From Lysobacterales bacterium (lineage in GTDB: Bacteria > Pseudomonadota > Gammaproteobacteria > Xanthomonadales > Rhodanobacteraceae): 64,000 bases of DNA. Shown here in pieces: positions 1 through 8,260 of this stretch. The DNA is taken from assembly GCA_014338185.1 (NCBI GenBank), contig QUBV01000006.1:16490-80489 (forward strand), read 5' to 3'. How positions within the stretch are numbered: the first letter of the stretch is position 1; the number at the start of each line of letters is the position of its first letter. Made by a program: the position numbers and the translations under genes. The notes beneath the pieces are model-generated. The model was not told where the DNA came from, made no database searches, and saw only the letters and a program-made list of their open reading frames with translations.

Positions 1-362
1 TGGCCGCCGTGATGATCGAGCCAGTGGCCGGTGTCGGCAGGCAGTGCCGGCGCGGGCAGTTCCAGCACCTGCCAGCCCTCGACCGGCTCGATCCGTACGC
101 GGCTGCGCAGCAGATAGCGGCGCAGGTCGAGCACGAGCGGCACGGCGGCGCCGAGTGGCTGCCACACCAACAGGGCGTCGTCCGCCACGCGCAGCACCGC
201 GAACAGTGCGCGCACGCGCCCCTGCGCATCGAGCCACGCGCTCCAGCCGCATTGGCCGGGCGCCAGCGTGAGGATGTTGCTGCTGAACTGGGCGTGGGCG
301 AAGGCGATCGCGTCGGCGCCCGCCAGGCGCAGCAGCGACGCCGCGCCGAGAGCGGTTGCCAT
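1..362 (-). CDS. ygfZ: YgfZ-like folate-binding protein, N-terminal part
   Basis: Partial gene; the C-terminal part lies beyond base 1. The 120 visible residues read from the ATG at 362-360 and contain the pattern FAHAQFSSNIL followed by a segment around SAWLDAQGRVRALF, which resembles the first aminomethyltransferase-like (GcvT) domain of YgfZ. In the family YgfZ binds tetrahydrofolate and helps repair or assemble certain Fe-S enzymes. The C-terminal Cys signature that would settle the identity is outside the window. It is divergent from the succinate dehydrogenase operon, an Fe-S enzyme, which fits but does not prove a shared role. Confidence 0.75.
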   Translation of the reverse strand, partial: MATALGAASLLRLAGADAIAFAHAQFSSNILTLAPGQCGWSAWLDAQGRVRALFAVLRVADDALLVWQPLGAAVPLVLDLRRYLLRSRVRIEPVEGWQVLELPAPALPADTGHWLDHHGG

Positions 363-464
363 CGGTGCAACGGTGCGTGGGAAGTCGCCGCATCTTAGCA
401 GTCGCGCATGCGGACATGGATGCATGTGCAATGCACTGCGCGCGCTGCGGCGCTCCGCGCACGG

Positions 465-493
465 TTGTCGGATCATGACGCAGGGGTTAACCT
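465..493 (+). promoter_or_regulatory. possible promoter of the sdh operon
   Basis: TTGTCG at 465-470 and TAACCT at 488-493 are separated by 17 bases. The -10 match is poor, so this is only the best candidate ahead of the first gene at 511. Confidence 0.25.
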
Positions 494-510
494 TGCCGGT
501 GCACTGCATC

Positions 511-681
511 ATGTCCAAGTCCACTTCCGCCACGCACGATCCCACACCTTCGCCGCCTGCCGACGCGTCGACGCCTGCGCCGGCACCGGTGCAGCCGCCG
601 GCGGAGCAGGGTGGACGTGCGGGACTTGATCCGGTGCGTTACGGGGATTGGGAAAAGAACGGCCGTTGCATCGATTTCTGA
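511..681 (+). CDS. SDHAF4-like (DUF1674) succinate dehydrogenase assembly factor
   Basis: A 56-residue protein. The first half is low complexity, rich in Pro, Ala, Ser and Thr. The C-terminus carries GLDPVRYGDWEKNGRCIDF, which has the GP-x-P-x-RYGDWE-x-xGR-x-x-DF layout of DUF1674/SDHAF4. In mitochondria SDHAF4 binds flavinylated SdhA and promotes its assembly with SdhB; the bacterial role is inferred. It lies 52 bases upstream of sdhC, the position expected for an SDH accessory gene. The ATG at 511 was chosen because the conserved part needs only the last 25 residues and an upstream extension would read through unrelated sequence. No clear Shine-Dalgarno sequence is present. Confidence 0.8.
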   Translation: MSKSTSATHDPTPSPPADASTPAPAPVQPPAEQGGRAGLDPVRYGDWEKNGRCIDF

Positions 682-733
682 TGCCGGGCGCAGTGCGCCT
701 GCCGTACCACGACAACGCGAGCCAGAGCCAGCC

Positions 734-1129
734 ATGCCAGCCAACGCGCGACCGCTTTCGCCTCATATCCAGATCTATCGCTGGCAGGTGCAGATGGTCA
801 CCTCCATCCTGCACCGCGCGACCGGTATCGCGCTGGCCGCCGGCACCTTGCTGTTGCTGGCGATGCTGCTGGCGCTGGCCAGTGGTCCCGAGGCGTGGGG
901 CTGGATCAGCGCGTTCGCGCGCTCGTGGATCGGCCTGCTGCTGCTCGCGGGCTGGAGCTGGGCGCTGTCGTTCCACCTGCTCAACGGCATCCGCCACCTG
1001 CTGCAGGACGTCGGCTGGGGCTTTGCGATCCACCAGTTCGTGCGCAACGGCTTCCTCGCCAGCATCGGCAGCCTGGTGCTGACCGCGCTGATCTGGTTGT
1101 GCGTGTGGGCGCAGTGGGGTGTCGCATGA
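734..1129 (+). CDS. sdhC: succinate dehydrogenase cytochrome b556 subunit
   Basis: 131 residues. Membrane anchor subunit of complex II (succinate:quinone oxidoreductase). SPHIQIYRW at residues 9-17 and SILHRATG at 24-31 are SdhC signatures, with Ser and Arg near the quinone site. Three hydrophobic helices follow, about 29-50, 61-82 and 106-128. His81 in FHLLNGIRH corresponds by pattern to the heme ligand His84 of E. coli SdhC. The start at 734 puts the family N-terminus first; an in-frame upstream ATG at 611 would add unrelated sequence. The stop overlaps the sdhD start (ATGA), so translation is probably coupled. Confidence 0.95.
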   Translation: MPANARPLSPHIQIYRWQVQMVTSILHRATGIALAAGTLLLLAMLLALASGPEAWGWISAFARSWIGLLLLAGWSWALSFHLLNGIRHLLQDVGWGFAIHQFVRNGFLASIGSLVLTALIWLCVWAQWGVA

Positions 1130-1509
1130 GCCAGTTCCGTACACCGCGCAAGATCGCGCTGGGCCTGGGTTCGGCCCGGCATGGCGTGCACCATTTCCTG
1201 GTCCAGCGCATCACCGCGATCGCGTTGCTGCTGCTGGGGTTGTGGTTCGTGTGGTTCGTGCTGCGCTTGCCCGGGCTGGATCATGCCGGCGCGCACGCGC
1301 TGCTCGCCGAACCTTGCAACGCCCTGCTCATGGGCCTGTTCGTGGTCGCTGCGTTCTGGCATGCGCAGCTGGGCCTGCAGGTGGTGGTCGAAGACTACGT
1401 GCACACCCATGGCTGGCAGCTCGTGCTGCAGGTCGGGATCCGCTTGCTGTGTTTCCTCGGCGCCGCCGCGGGCGTGCTCGCCGTGCTCCGAATCGCGCTG
1501 GGACGTTGA
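1126..1509 (+). CDS. sdhD: succinate dehydrogenase membrane anchor subunit
   Basis: 127 residues, three predicted transmembrane helices at about 28-47, 64-90 and 97-123. His79 in the FWHAQLGLQ segment is placed like the second heme b ligand, and the following DYVH (residues 90-93) matches the Asp-Tyr pair that lines the quinone pocket in E. coli SdhD. It follows sdhC with a 4-base overlap and precedes sdhA by one base. The product anchors SdhAB in the inner membrane together with SdhC. Confidence 0.93.
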   Translation: MSQFRTPRKIALGLGSARHGVHHFLVQRITAIALLLLGLWFVWFVLRLPGLDHAGAHALLAEPCNALLMGLFVVAAFWHAQLGLQVVVEDYVHTHGWQLVLQVGIRLLCFLGAAAGVLAVLRIALGR

Positions 1510-1510
1510 C

Positions 1511-3304
1511 ATGGCCGGTACCGCTTACAAGATCCAGGAACACAAGTACGACATCGTGGTGGTGGGTGCCGGTGGCGCCGGCCTGCGCGCGACCATGGGC
1601 CTTGCGGCCACAGGCCTGTCCACCGCCTGCATCACCAAGGTGTTCCCGACCCGTTCGCACACGGTGGCGGCGCAGGGCGGCATCTCGGCCGCGCTCGGCA
1701 ACATGGGCCACGACGACTGGCGTTTCCATTTCTACGACACGGTCAAGGGTGGCGACTGGCTCGGCGACCAGGACGCGATCGAGTACATGTGCAAGCATGC
1801 GCCGGCCGCGGTGATCGAACTCGAGCACTATGGCGTGCCGTTCTCGCGCACCGACGAAGGCCGCATCTACCAGCGCCCGTTCGGCGGCATGACCACCGAT
1901 TTCGGCAAGGGCGTCGCGCAGCGCACCTGCGCCGCGGCCGACCGCACCGGTCATGCGATCCTGCACACGCTCTACCAGCAGGCGCTCAAGCACGATGCCC
2001 AGTTCTTCATCGAGTATTTCGCGCTCGATCTCATCTTCGACAACGAGGGCGCCTGCCGAGGCGTGATGGCGCTGGACCTCAACGAGGGCACCCTGCACCT
2101 GTTCCGTGCGCATGGCGTGGTGATCGCGACCGGCGGCTATGGCCGCGCCTACTTCAGTTGCACCTCGGCCCACACCTGCACTGGCGACGGTGGCGGCCTG
2201 GCCTTGCGCGCGGGCCTGGCGCTGCAGGACATGGAGTTCGTGCAGTTCCATCCGACCGGCATCTACGGCGCCGGCTGCCTCATCACCGAGGGCGTGCGCG
2301 GCGAGGGCGGCTTCCTCACCAATTCCAAGGGCGAGCGCTTCATGGAGCGCTATGCGCCCAACGCCAAGGACCTCGCCTCGCGCGACGTGGTCAGCCGCGC
2401 GATGACCATCGAGATCCGCGAAGGACGCGGCGTGGGCGAACACCACGACCACATCTACCTCAACCTGCAGCACCTCGGGGCCGACACGCTGCATGAGAAG
2501 CTGCCGGGCATTTCCGAGTCGGCGCGCATTTTTGCCGGCGTGGACGTGACCAAGCAGCCGATCCCGGTGTTGCCGACCGTGCACTACAACATGGGCGGCA
2601 TCCCGACCAACTACCACGGCGAAGTGGTGCGCAAGGTCGGCAACGACCCCGATCGCATCGTCGAGGGCCTGTATTCGATCGGCGAGGCCGCCTGCGTGTC
2701 GGTGCATGGCGGCAACCGCCTTGGCTCCAATTCGCTGCTCGATCTGGTGGTGTTCGGCCGCGCGGTGGCGCAGCGCTGCGCCGAAACCATCAGGCCCGAT
2801 ACGCCGCACAAGCCGCTGCCGGCCTCGGCCTGCGACGAGGCGCTCACGCGGCTGGATCGCCTGCGCAATGCCAAGGGTTCGCTGCCGACCGCGCAGATCC
2901 GCCTCAACATGCAGCGCACGATGCAGGCCGACGCGGCGGTGTTCCGCACCGAAAAGACGCTGCAGGAGGGCTGCGTCAAGATGGATGCGATCTTCCAGTC
3001 GTTCGACGACGTGCATGTGTCGGATCGCTCGCTGGTGTGGAACTCCGACCTCATCGAGACCTACGAGCTCAACAATCTGCTGTACAACGCGGTGGCCACG
3101 ATCCACTCGGCCGAGCAGCGCCACGAGAGCCGCGGCGCGCACGCACGCGAGGATTATCCCGAGCGCGACGACGTCAACTGGATGAAGCACACGCTGGTCA
3201 GCGTCGACGCCAACGGCAAGTGCAGCTTCGACTATCGCCCGGTGCACAGCCACACGCTCACCAGCGACGTCGAGCCGGTGCCGCCGAAGAAGCGCGTGTA
3301 TTGA
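1511..3304 (+). CDS. sdhA: succinate dehydrogenase flavoprotein subunit
   Basis: 597 residues, normal for SdhA. The dinucleotide motif GAGGAGLRA is at residues 19-27. SHTVAAQGG follows at 49-57, where His50 is the residue that covalently binds FAD in this family. An HPTG motif, the [19 protein letters not shown] segment and the C-terminal Arg/His-rich domain are all intact. It oxidises succinate to fumarate on the cytoplasmic face and passes electrons to SdhB. The ATG at 1511 is one base past the sdhD stop. This subunit is the presumed client of both assembly factors in the operon, the SDHAF4-like protein at 511 and SdhE at 4231. Confidence 0.97.
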   Translation: MAGTAYKIQEHKYDIVVVGAGGAGLRATMGLAATGLSTACITKVFPTRSHTVAAQGGISAALGNMGHDDWRFHFYDTVKGGDWLGDQDAIEYMCKHAPAAVIELEHYGVPFSRTDEGRIYQRPFGGMTTDFGKGVAQRTCAAADRTGHAILHTLYQQALKHDAQFFIEYFALDLIFDNEGACRGVMALDLNEGTLHLFRAHGVVIATGGYGRAYFSCTSAHTCTGDGGGLALRAGLALQDMEFVQFHPTGIYGAGCLITEGVRGEGGFLTNSKGERFMERYAPNAKDLASRDVVSRAMTIEIREGRGVGEHHDHIYLNLQHLGADTLHEKLPGISESARIFAGVDVTKQPIPVLPTVHYNMGGIPTNYHGEVVRKVGNDPDRIVEGLYSIGEAACVSVHGGNRLGSNSLLDLVVFGRAVAQRCAETIRPDTPHKPLPASACDEALTRLDRLRNAKGSLPTAQIRLNMQRTMQADAAVFRTEKTLQEGCVKMDAIFQSFDDVHVSDRSLVWNSDLIETYELNNLLYNAVATIHSAEQRHESRGAHAREDYPERDDVNWMKHTLVSVDANGKCSFDYRPVHSHTLTSDVEPVPPKKRVY

Positions 3305-3401
3305 CCGCCGGTGGTGGCGCCGGCGCGGGCGCAAGGGCCAATGAGCCGTTCGCCGCGCCAGGTGCCACCGAACTCCAACCTTCGATTCCCGGTGCAATGC
3401 G

Positions 3402-4187
3402 ATGGCCGAATTCAGTCTCCCCAAGAACTCCAGGATCCAGCCCGGCAAGCACTATCCGGCCAAGGAGGGGGCCAAGCGCACCCGCACGTTCCACATCTAC
3501 CGCTGGGATCCGGATACCAGCGACAACCCGCGCATGGACACCTACGAGGTCGACCTGGCCAGTTGCGGGCCGATGGTTCTGGACGCGCTGCTCAAGATCA
3601 AGAACGAGGTCGATCCCACGCTCACGCTGCGTCGTTCCTGCCGCGAGGGCATCTGCGGCTCGTGCGCAATGAACATCGACGGCACCAACACGCTCGCCTG
3701 CATCTGCGCGATCGAGGACTGCAAGGCCGGCGACGTCAAGATCCACCCGCTGCCGCACATGCCCGTGGTCAAGGACCTCGTGCCCGACCTCACCCATTTC
3801 TACGCCCAGCACGCCTCGATCAAGCCGTGGCTGCAGACCACCACCCCGCCTCCGCCGGATCGCGAGCGGCTCCAGTCCAAGCAGGATCGCGCCAAGCTCG
3901 ACGGCCTGTACGAATGCATCCTGTGCGCCTGCTGCTCGACCGCGTGCCCGAGCTACTGGTGGAATGCCGACCGTTACCTGGGTCCCGCGATCCTGTTGCA
4001 GGCCTACCGCTGGATCGTCGATTCACGTGACGAAGCCACCGGCGAGCGGCTCGATGCGCTGGAAGACCCGTTCAAGCTGTATCGCTGCCACACCATCATG
4101 AACTGCACGCGCACCTGCCCCAAGGGCCTCAACCCGGCCAAGGCGATCGCCGAGATCAAGAAACTGCTGGTCGAGCGGCGCAGTTGA
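3402..4187 (+). CDS. sdhB: succinate dehydrogenase iron-sulfur subunit
   Basis: 261 residues. The [2Fe-2S] cluster ligands are Cys80, Cys85, Cys88 and Cys100 (CREGICGSC...C). The [4Fe-4S] ligands are in [13 protein letters not shown] (Cys172, 175, 178). The [3Fe-4S] cluster is supplied by Cys182 together with [14 protein letters not shown] (Cys229 and Cys235), while Cys239 completes the [4Fe-4S] set. All ligands are present. It carries electrons from SdhA to the quinone site. A 97-base gap separates it from sdhA, with no terminator visible, so it is probably cotranscribed. Confidence 0.96.
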   Translation: MAEFSLPKNSRIQPGKHYPAKEGAKRTRTFHIYRWDPDTSDNPRMDTYEVDLASCGPMVLDALLKIKNEVDPTLTLRRSCREGICGSCAMNIDGTNTLACICAIEDCKAGDVKIHPLPHMPVVKDLVPDLTHFYAQHASIKPWLQTTTPPPPDRERLQSKQDRAKLDGLYECILCACCSTACPSYWWNADRYLGPAILLQAYRWIVDSRDEATGERLDALEDPFKLYRCHTIMNCTRTCPKGLNPAKAIAEIKKLLVERRS

Positions 4188-4230
4188 ACCCGAGTCGGCC
4201 CATCCGGTGCCGGCGCGGTGCCACGGTCGC

Positions 4231-4485
4231 ATGAACGACGCCGGCGCCGCGGCAATGGGTCGCCTCCGCTGGCGGGCGCGGCGCGGCACGCGTGAGCTCG
4301 ACCGCATGATCGGCTGGTGGCTGGATGCGCGCTTTGCGCATGCCGAGGCCAGCCAGCGCGCCGCGTTCGACGCGATGCTCGACGAATCCGACCCGGACCT
4401 GTGGGACTGGCTGATCGCGCAGCATGAGCCGCCCGCGCGGTTTGCGTCGATCATCGATGAAATCCGCGCCCACCATCGCCTTTGA
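4231..4485 (+). CDS. sdhE: FAD assembly factor SdhE
   Basis: 84 residues. The RGxxE motif required for SdhA flavinylation is present as RGTRE at residues 18-22, and a WLDARF...LLDESDPDLWDWL-type helical region follows, as in SdhE/YgfY. In E. coli and Serratia, SdhE promotes covalent attachment of FAD to SdhA. The ATG at 4231 is used; an upstream GTG at 4207 and an internal ATG at 4255 are alternatives. The 3' end overlaps ygfX by 29 bases, the arrangement usual for sdhE-ygfX. Confidence 0.92.
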   Translation: MNDAGAAAMGRLRWRARRGTRELDRMIGWWLDARFAHAEASQRAAFDAMLDESDPDLWDWLIAQHEPPARFASIIDEIRAHHRL

Positions 4486-4891
4486 CTACCGGCCCTCGCG
4501 CCGGCTGCTGGCACTGCTCGCGCTCGTGGCGGGTCTGGCCGCGCTGGCGCCATGGCTGAGCGCGCTGGCCTGGCCCGCCTGCGTGACGACGAGCCTGCTC
4601 GTGGTGGCCGGCGCGGCCGTGGCCGCACGCGACCTGCGCCAACCGCGTTTCACGCGCATCGCCCATCGCGCCGATGGCTGGGTGCTGGCGGATGCGCAGG
4701 GCCGTGAGCATGCGGCGCGGCTGCGCCACTGGCGCGAGCTTGGCGGCGTACTCATGCTGGAGTGGCAGTCCGGGGCCGGCGCGCGCCTGCGCGTGGTGCT
4801 GGCGCCGGACAACCTCGATGCCGACACGCGGCGCCGGCTCATCGTGCTGTTGCGCAGCGGCGCCGCCACCGCAGCCGCACCCATGCGCTGA
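4457..4891 (+). CDS. ygfX: YgfX-like membrane protein
   Basis: 144 residues with two hydrophobic helices near the N-terminus (about 14-36 and 38-57) followed by a soluble beta-rich domain ending in a run of basic residues. Size, topology and position overlapping sdhE match the YgfX/DUF1434 family. E. coli YgfX (CptA) was described as the toxin partner of YgfY, but its link with SdhE may be in flavinylation instead. The assignment rests on context as much as on sequence. The ATG at 4457 lies inside sdhE, so translational coupling is likely. Confidence 0.75.
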   Translation: MKSAPTIAFDYRPSRRLLALLALVAGLAALAPWLSALAWPACVTTSLLVVAGAAVAARDLRQPRFTRIAHRADGWVLADAQGREHAARLRHWRELGGVLMLEWQSGAGARLRVVLAPDNLDADTRRRLIVLLRSGAATAAAPMR

Positions 4892-5023
4892 ATGCCCGCG
4901 GGATTGCCGCGCGCCGCGTGACGGCGATCGTTCGACCGCGGCAGCGCATGGCAACGACGGTGCGCACGGCCTGCGCACGAGGCGCGCGGTTCCGCAGGCC
5001 GCGGCTGGTGGCGTGCGCGTGCC

Positions 5024-5608
5024 TCAGGGCAGGCGCAGGCCGCATTCGCGCAACAGTCGTGCCAGGGCGATGAGCGGCAGCCCGACCAGCGCGGTCGGGT
5101 CCTGGCTGTCGATGCGCTCGAACAGTGCGATGCCCAGGCCTTCGGCCTTGAAGCTGCCGGCGCAGTCGAGCGGCTGTTCGGCTTGGACATAGCGGGCGAT
5201 GGCCTCGGCATCGAGGGCGCGGAACACCACCCGGGTGCAGTCGGCGGCGCGCCGCGCGACCGGCGGCGCAACGCGCGTGTCGACCACGCACAGCGCGGTG
5301 TGGAAGTTCACGACCTTGCCCGAACACGCGCCGAGCTGGGCGCGCGCGGCCGCGACCGAACCGGGTTTGCCCAGTGTGCGGCCGTCGAGTTCGGCCAACT
5401 GGTCGCTGCCGATCACCAGCGCGCCGGGATGGTTCGCGGCGACGGCGCGGGCCTTGGCCTCGGCCAGCCGCAGCGCGACCTGCGCGGGCGCCTCGCCCGG
5501 CAGCGCGGCCTCGTCCACGCCGGGCGAGGCCGTGGTGAACGCGAGCCCGAGGCGTGCGAGCAGCTCGGCGCGGTAGCGCGAGGTCGAGGCGAGCACGAGC
5601 GCGGTCAC
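5024..5608 (-). CDS. yceF: Maf/YceF-family nucleotide pyrophosphatase
   Basis: 194 residues. Family motifs are LASTSRYR near the start, the acidic VDE segment, and SDQLAELDG with the catalytic SDQ triad, followed by GKPGS. The SDQ form and the neighbouring yceD-rpmF are typical of the YceF branch, which hydrolyses 7-methyl-GTP and related nucleotides rather than dTTP/UTP. The start is a GTG at 5608-5606, because the family begins immediately with LVLAST. This GTG overlaps the stop of the upstream minus-strand gene (GTGA), so the two genes are coupled. Confidence 0.88.
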   Translation of the reverse strand: MTALVLASTSRYRAELLARLGLAFTTASPGVDEAALPGEAPAQVALRLAEAKARAVAANHPGALVIGSDQLAELDGRTLGKPGSVAAARAQLGACSGKVVNFHTALCVVDTRVAPPVARRAADCTRVVFRALDAEAIARYVQAEQPLDCAGSFKAEGLGIALFERIDSQDPTALVGLPLIALARLLRECGLRLP

Positions 5609-6024
5609 GGGCGACGCAGCTTGTTGGCGGCGTCGAGCAGTTCGCGCGCACCATCGAGGTCGGCGCGGGCCTGGTTGAGGCGCTGCAACTGCGGCTGCAG
5701 GGCCTGCTGGGCCGCGGCCAGCGCATCGCGGGCCGCCGCCAGCGCGGGCAGCGCGGCCTGGGCGCTCTCGTTCTTGAGCCACAGCCGGTGCGCGAGCAGG
5801 TCGCGCAGACCCGCATCGAGCACCGCTTCGGTCGAGGCAGGCGTGCCTGCGGTCGGCATGGCGCGCAGTTGGGCACGGCATTGCATGAGCTGGTTCTCGA
5901 ACGAGTCGGCCAGGTCGAGCACCTGCCGCAGCAGGTCGCGACGTGCGCGCAGGCGCCGCTCGCGCATGGCCAGCAACACGACAGTCACCGCCAGCGCCAG
6001 GGCGCCGGCCAGCAGGTACGGCAT
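5605..6024 (-). CDS. small membrane-anchored coiled-coil protein of unknown function
   Basis: 139 residues, not recognised. One N-terminal transmembrane helix (about residues 3-18, MPYLLAGALALAVTVV) is followed by a basic patch and a long, Ala/Leu/Gln-rich helical region likely to form a coiled coil. No Cys or catalytic motif stands out. It lies immediately upstream of maf with a 4-base overlap and is divergent from yceD, sharing the 100-base intergenic region that holds the yceD promoter. The ATG at 6024 places the hydrophobic helix at the N-terminus; the ORF stays open upstream, but that extension is not hydrophobic and overlaps the promoter. Confidence 0.65.
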   Translation of the reverse strand: MPYLLAGALALAVTVVLLAMRERRLRARRDLLRQVLDLADSFENQLMQCRAQLRAMPTAGTPASTEAVLDAGLRDLLAHRLWLKNESAQAALPALAAARDALAAAQQALQPQLQRLNQARADLDGARELLDAANKLRRP

Positions 6025-6086
6025 TGCACGATTCCCCCGGTATCCGCCTGCAGTGTAGCCGCATTGGTGGCACCCGGCCCGCGAAG

Positions 6087-6115
6087 TTGACAGCATGCGG
6101 TGCGCCACCTACCAT
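6087..6115 (+). promoter_or_regulatory. promoter of yceD-rpmF-fab cluster
   Basis: TTGACA at 6087-6092 and TACCAT at 6110-6115 with exactly 17 bases between. The expected start of transcription is near 6122, only about 3 bases before the yceD ATG, so the yceD message may be nearly leaderless. Confidence 0.6.
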
Positions 6116-6124
6116 CGCGCGCCC

Positions 6125-6637
6125 ATGTCCGCAGCCTTGCCAGACCGCGTGGATGTCGCGCGCCAGGTCCAGGCTCGCCGCATCTACGCAGGAAGCCTGT
6201 CGTTCACCGCCATGCCGCGCCTGCGCGGCCTGCTGGCGACGACTGCGGGCGAGGCGCGCTACCATGCGCAATTCGACCGTGACGAACTGGGCATCGACTT
6301 CATCGCCCTGCGCGTGGAGGGTGCGCTGCCGCTGCAGTGCCAGCGTACGCTCGAGGTGTTCGCGCTGCCGGTGCGCATCGACGAGCGGCTCGGCCTGATC
6401 GCCGACGAGCGCGACGAGGCGGCGTTGCCGGCCGGCTACGAGCCATTGCTGGTCGAGCACGGCGCGATCGATCTTGCGGCCGTGATCGAGGACGAGTTGA
6501 TCCTCGCGGTACCGGTGGTGCCGACCCGGCCCGGGCCGGCCCTGGACTGGGTCGATGACGCCGCGGTCGAGGCGCCACCGCCGACCAGCCCGTTCGCGGT
6601 GCTGGCGGCGATGAAGAAGCAGGGCGATCGACGCTGA
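6125..6637 (+). CDS. yceD: YceD, DUF177 family 23S rRNA accumulation protein
   Basis: 170 residues. Placement directly before rpmF and the acidic C-terminal half (DERDEAALP..., then EDELILAVP) match YceD. In this family a CxxC pair is sometimes present; here only the first conserved Cys (in [12 protein letters not shown]) is retained. E. coli yceD affects 23S rRNA accumulation and is cotranscribed with rpmF. The segment [18 protein letters not shown] is the most conserved part. The start follows the promoter so closely that little or no 5' leader is expected. Confidence 0.85.
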   Translation: MSAALPDRVDVARQVQARRIYAGSLSFTAMPRLRGLLATTAGEARYHAQFDRDELGIDFIALRVEGALPLQCQRTLEVFALPVRIDERLGLIADERDEAALPAGYEPLLVEHGAIDLAAVIEDELILAVPVVPTRPGPALDWVDDAAVEAPPPTSPFAVLAAMKKQGDRR

Positions 6638-6789
6638 CTCTGGTCGCGGCGGACGCAAGATCAGGTTTCCATGGCGTGGCCCGGATGGCCGCGCCGCAGA
6701 TGCGGACAGGGTGTCCGCGCCACCCGACACGATGGCCACGAGGGCCGTCGCCAAGCGCCGGACGGGAACGTCCGCACCAGGAGAACATC

Positions 6790-6984
6790 ATGGCTGTTGC
6801 CAAGAGTCGCAAAACCCCATCCCGCCGCGGCATGCGTCGTTCGCACGATGCGCTCAGCGCCAAGCAGCTGGCCACCGACCCGACCTCGGGCGAGGTGCAC
6901 GTGCGCCACCATGTGACCAAGGATGGCTACTACCGCGGCAAGAAGGTCATCGACAGCAAGACGCCGGTCCACGAGGAAGGCTGA
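6790..6984 (+). CDS. rpmF: 50S ribosomal protein L32
   Basis: 64 residues, strongly basic, starting [20 protein letters not shown], the L32 signature, and ending in a [10 protein letters not shown] segment. It belongs to the large ribosomal subunit. A good ribosome binding site (GGAGAA at 6779-6784) precedes the ATG. No Zn-binding Cys are present, so it is the zinc-independent form usual in Gammaproteobacteria. It sits between yceD and fabH; plsX, which follows rpmF in E. coli, is absent. Confidence 0.97.
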   Translation: MAVAKSRKTPSRRGMRRSHDALSAKQLATDPTSGEVHVRHHVTKDGYYRGKKVIDSKTPVHEEG

Positions 6985-7183
6985 GCCGTGGCCCGGCGCG
7001 CGCCGCCGCGGGTGGCGCGCCCGTGCACCCGCCACGGCGCGATGCCGCGGCGGAGTTGGCCGGCTGCCGCCATCGCCGGCAGCCCCTGACAGGCCATTCG
7101 TGCCGACCGTGGCAGGACGCCCGGCATCGCTGTCTCCCGCGAGCGTGGCGGATGCGCGTTCGCTGGCCTGAAGGGGAACGGTT

Positions 7184-8155
7184 TTGGTTCACTCACGCAT
7201 CGCCGGCACCGGCAGTTACCTGCCGCACAAGGTCATCACCAACGCCGATCTGGAAAAACTCGTCGACACCAGCGACGAGTGGATCGCCAGCCGCACCGGC
7301 ATCCGCGAACGGCGCATGGCCGCCACCGGCGAGACCACGGGCGACCTGGCATTCGAGGCCGCGCAGCGTGCGCTGGCCGCGGCCGGCGTGCAGGCTGGCG
7401 AGCTCGACCTGATCGTGCTCGGCACCACCACGCCCGACCTGATTTTTCCCGCCACCGCCTGCCTGCTGCAGCACCGCCTCGGTGCCAACGGCTGCGCCGC
7501 GTTCGACGTCAACGCGGCCTGCTCGGGCTTCATGTACGCGCTGGCGGTCGCCGACCAGTTCATCCGCAGCGGCTCGGTGCGCAAGGCGCTCGTGGTCGGC
7601 GCCGAGACGCTCACGCGCATGCTCGACTATGGCGACCGCTCGACCTGCGTGCTGTTCGGCGACGGCGCCGGCGCGGTGGTGCTGGAGGCATCCGACCAGC
7701 CCGGCATCATCACCACGCGCCTGCATGCCGACGGTGGCTACAAGCACCTGCTCTACAACCCGGTCGGCGTGTCCGCCGGCTTCCAGCTCGACCAGCCCAA
7801 CGCCGGCGTGCGCGTGATGATGACCGGCAACGAGGTGTTCAAGGTCGCGGTCAAGACGCTCGACCGCATGGTCGGCGAGACGCTGGAAGCGGCCGGCATG
7901 CACGAATCCGACATCGACTGGCTGATTCCGCACCAGGCCAACCTGCGCATCATCGAGGCGACCGCGCGCCGCCTCAAGCTGCCGATGGAGCGCGTGATCG
8001 TCACCGTCGACCGCCACGGCAACACCTCCTCGGGCTCGGTGCCGCTCGCACTCGACGAGGCGGTGCGCTCGGGCAAGGTACAGCGTGGCCAGACGTTGCT
8101 GCTGGAAGCCTTTGGCGGCGGCTTCACCTGGGCTTCGGCGCTGCTCAGGTATTGA
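7184..8155 (+). CDS. fabH: beta-ketoacyl-ACP synthase III
   Basis: 323 residues. The catalytic triad is visible as Cys113 (NAACSGF), His250 (PHQANLRI) and Asn280 (RHGNTSSG). It starts fatty acid synthesis by condensing an acyl-CoA with malonyl-ACP. The best start is a TTG at 7184, because the AAGGGG ribosome binding site at 7171-7176 is correctly spaced and the family N-terminus (SRIAGTGSYLP) begins three codons later; no ATG or GTG is available nearby. It is preceded by 199 bases containing an 8-bp hairpin at 7062-7084 without a T-tract. Confidence 0.95.
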   Translation: MVHSRIAGTGSYLPHKVITNADLEKLVDTSDEWIASRTGIRERRMAATGETTGDLAFEAAQRALAAAGVQAGELDLIVLGTTTPDLIFPATACLLQHRLGANGCAAFDVNAACSGFMYALAVADQFIRSGSVRKALVVGAETLTRMLDYGDRSTCVLFGDGAGAVVLEASDQPGIITTRLHADGGYKHLLYNPVGVSAGFQLDQPNAGVRVMMTGNEVFKVAVKTLDRMVGETLEAAGMHESDIDWLIPHQANLRIIEATARRLKLPMERVIVTVDRHGNTSSGSVPLALDEAVRSGKVQRGQTLLLEAFGGGFTWASALLRY

Positions 8156-8260
8156 GCGCCGGGCCGGCGCCGCGTCGCGCCACCGGCCGCGCGCCGCGGG
8201 CGCATCCCGCGCAATCCGTGCGGGCATGCGGCCAGTCTCGATCCCCGACCAGGAGTCCCC

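Noticed and set aside
1328..3448. A 706-codon open frame antisense to sdhA
   Set aside because: It mirrors the sdhA coding frame, has high Arg/His/Ala content and no family motif; typical open antisense frame of GC-rich DNA.
7062..7084. GGCTGCCG/CGGCAGCC hairpin as a terminator after rpmF
   Set aside because: No T-tract follows, and it is one of many GC hairpins expected by chance here.
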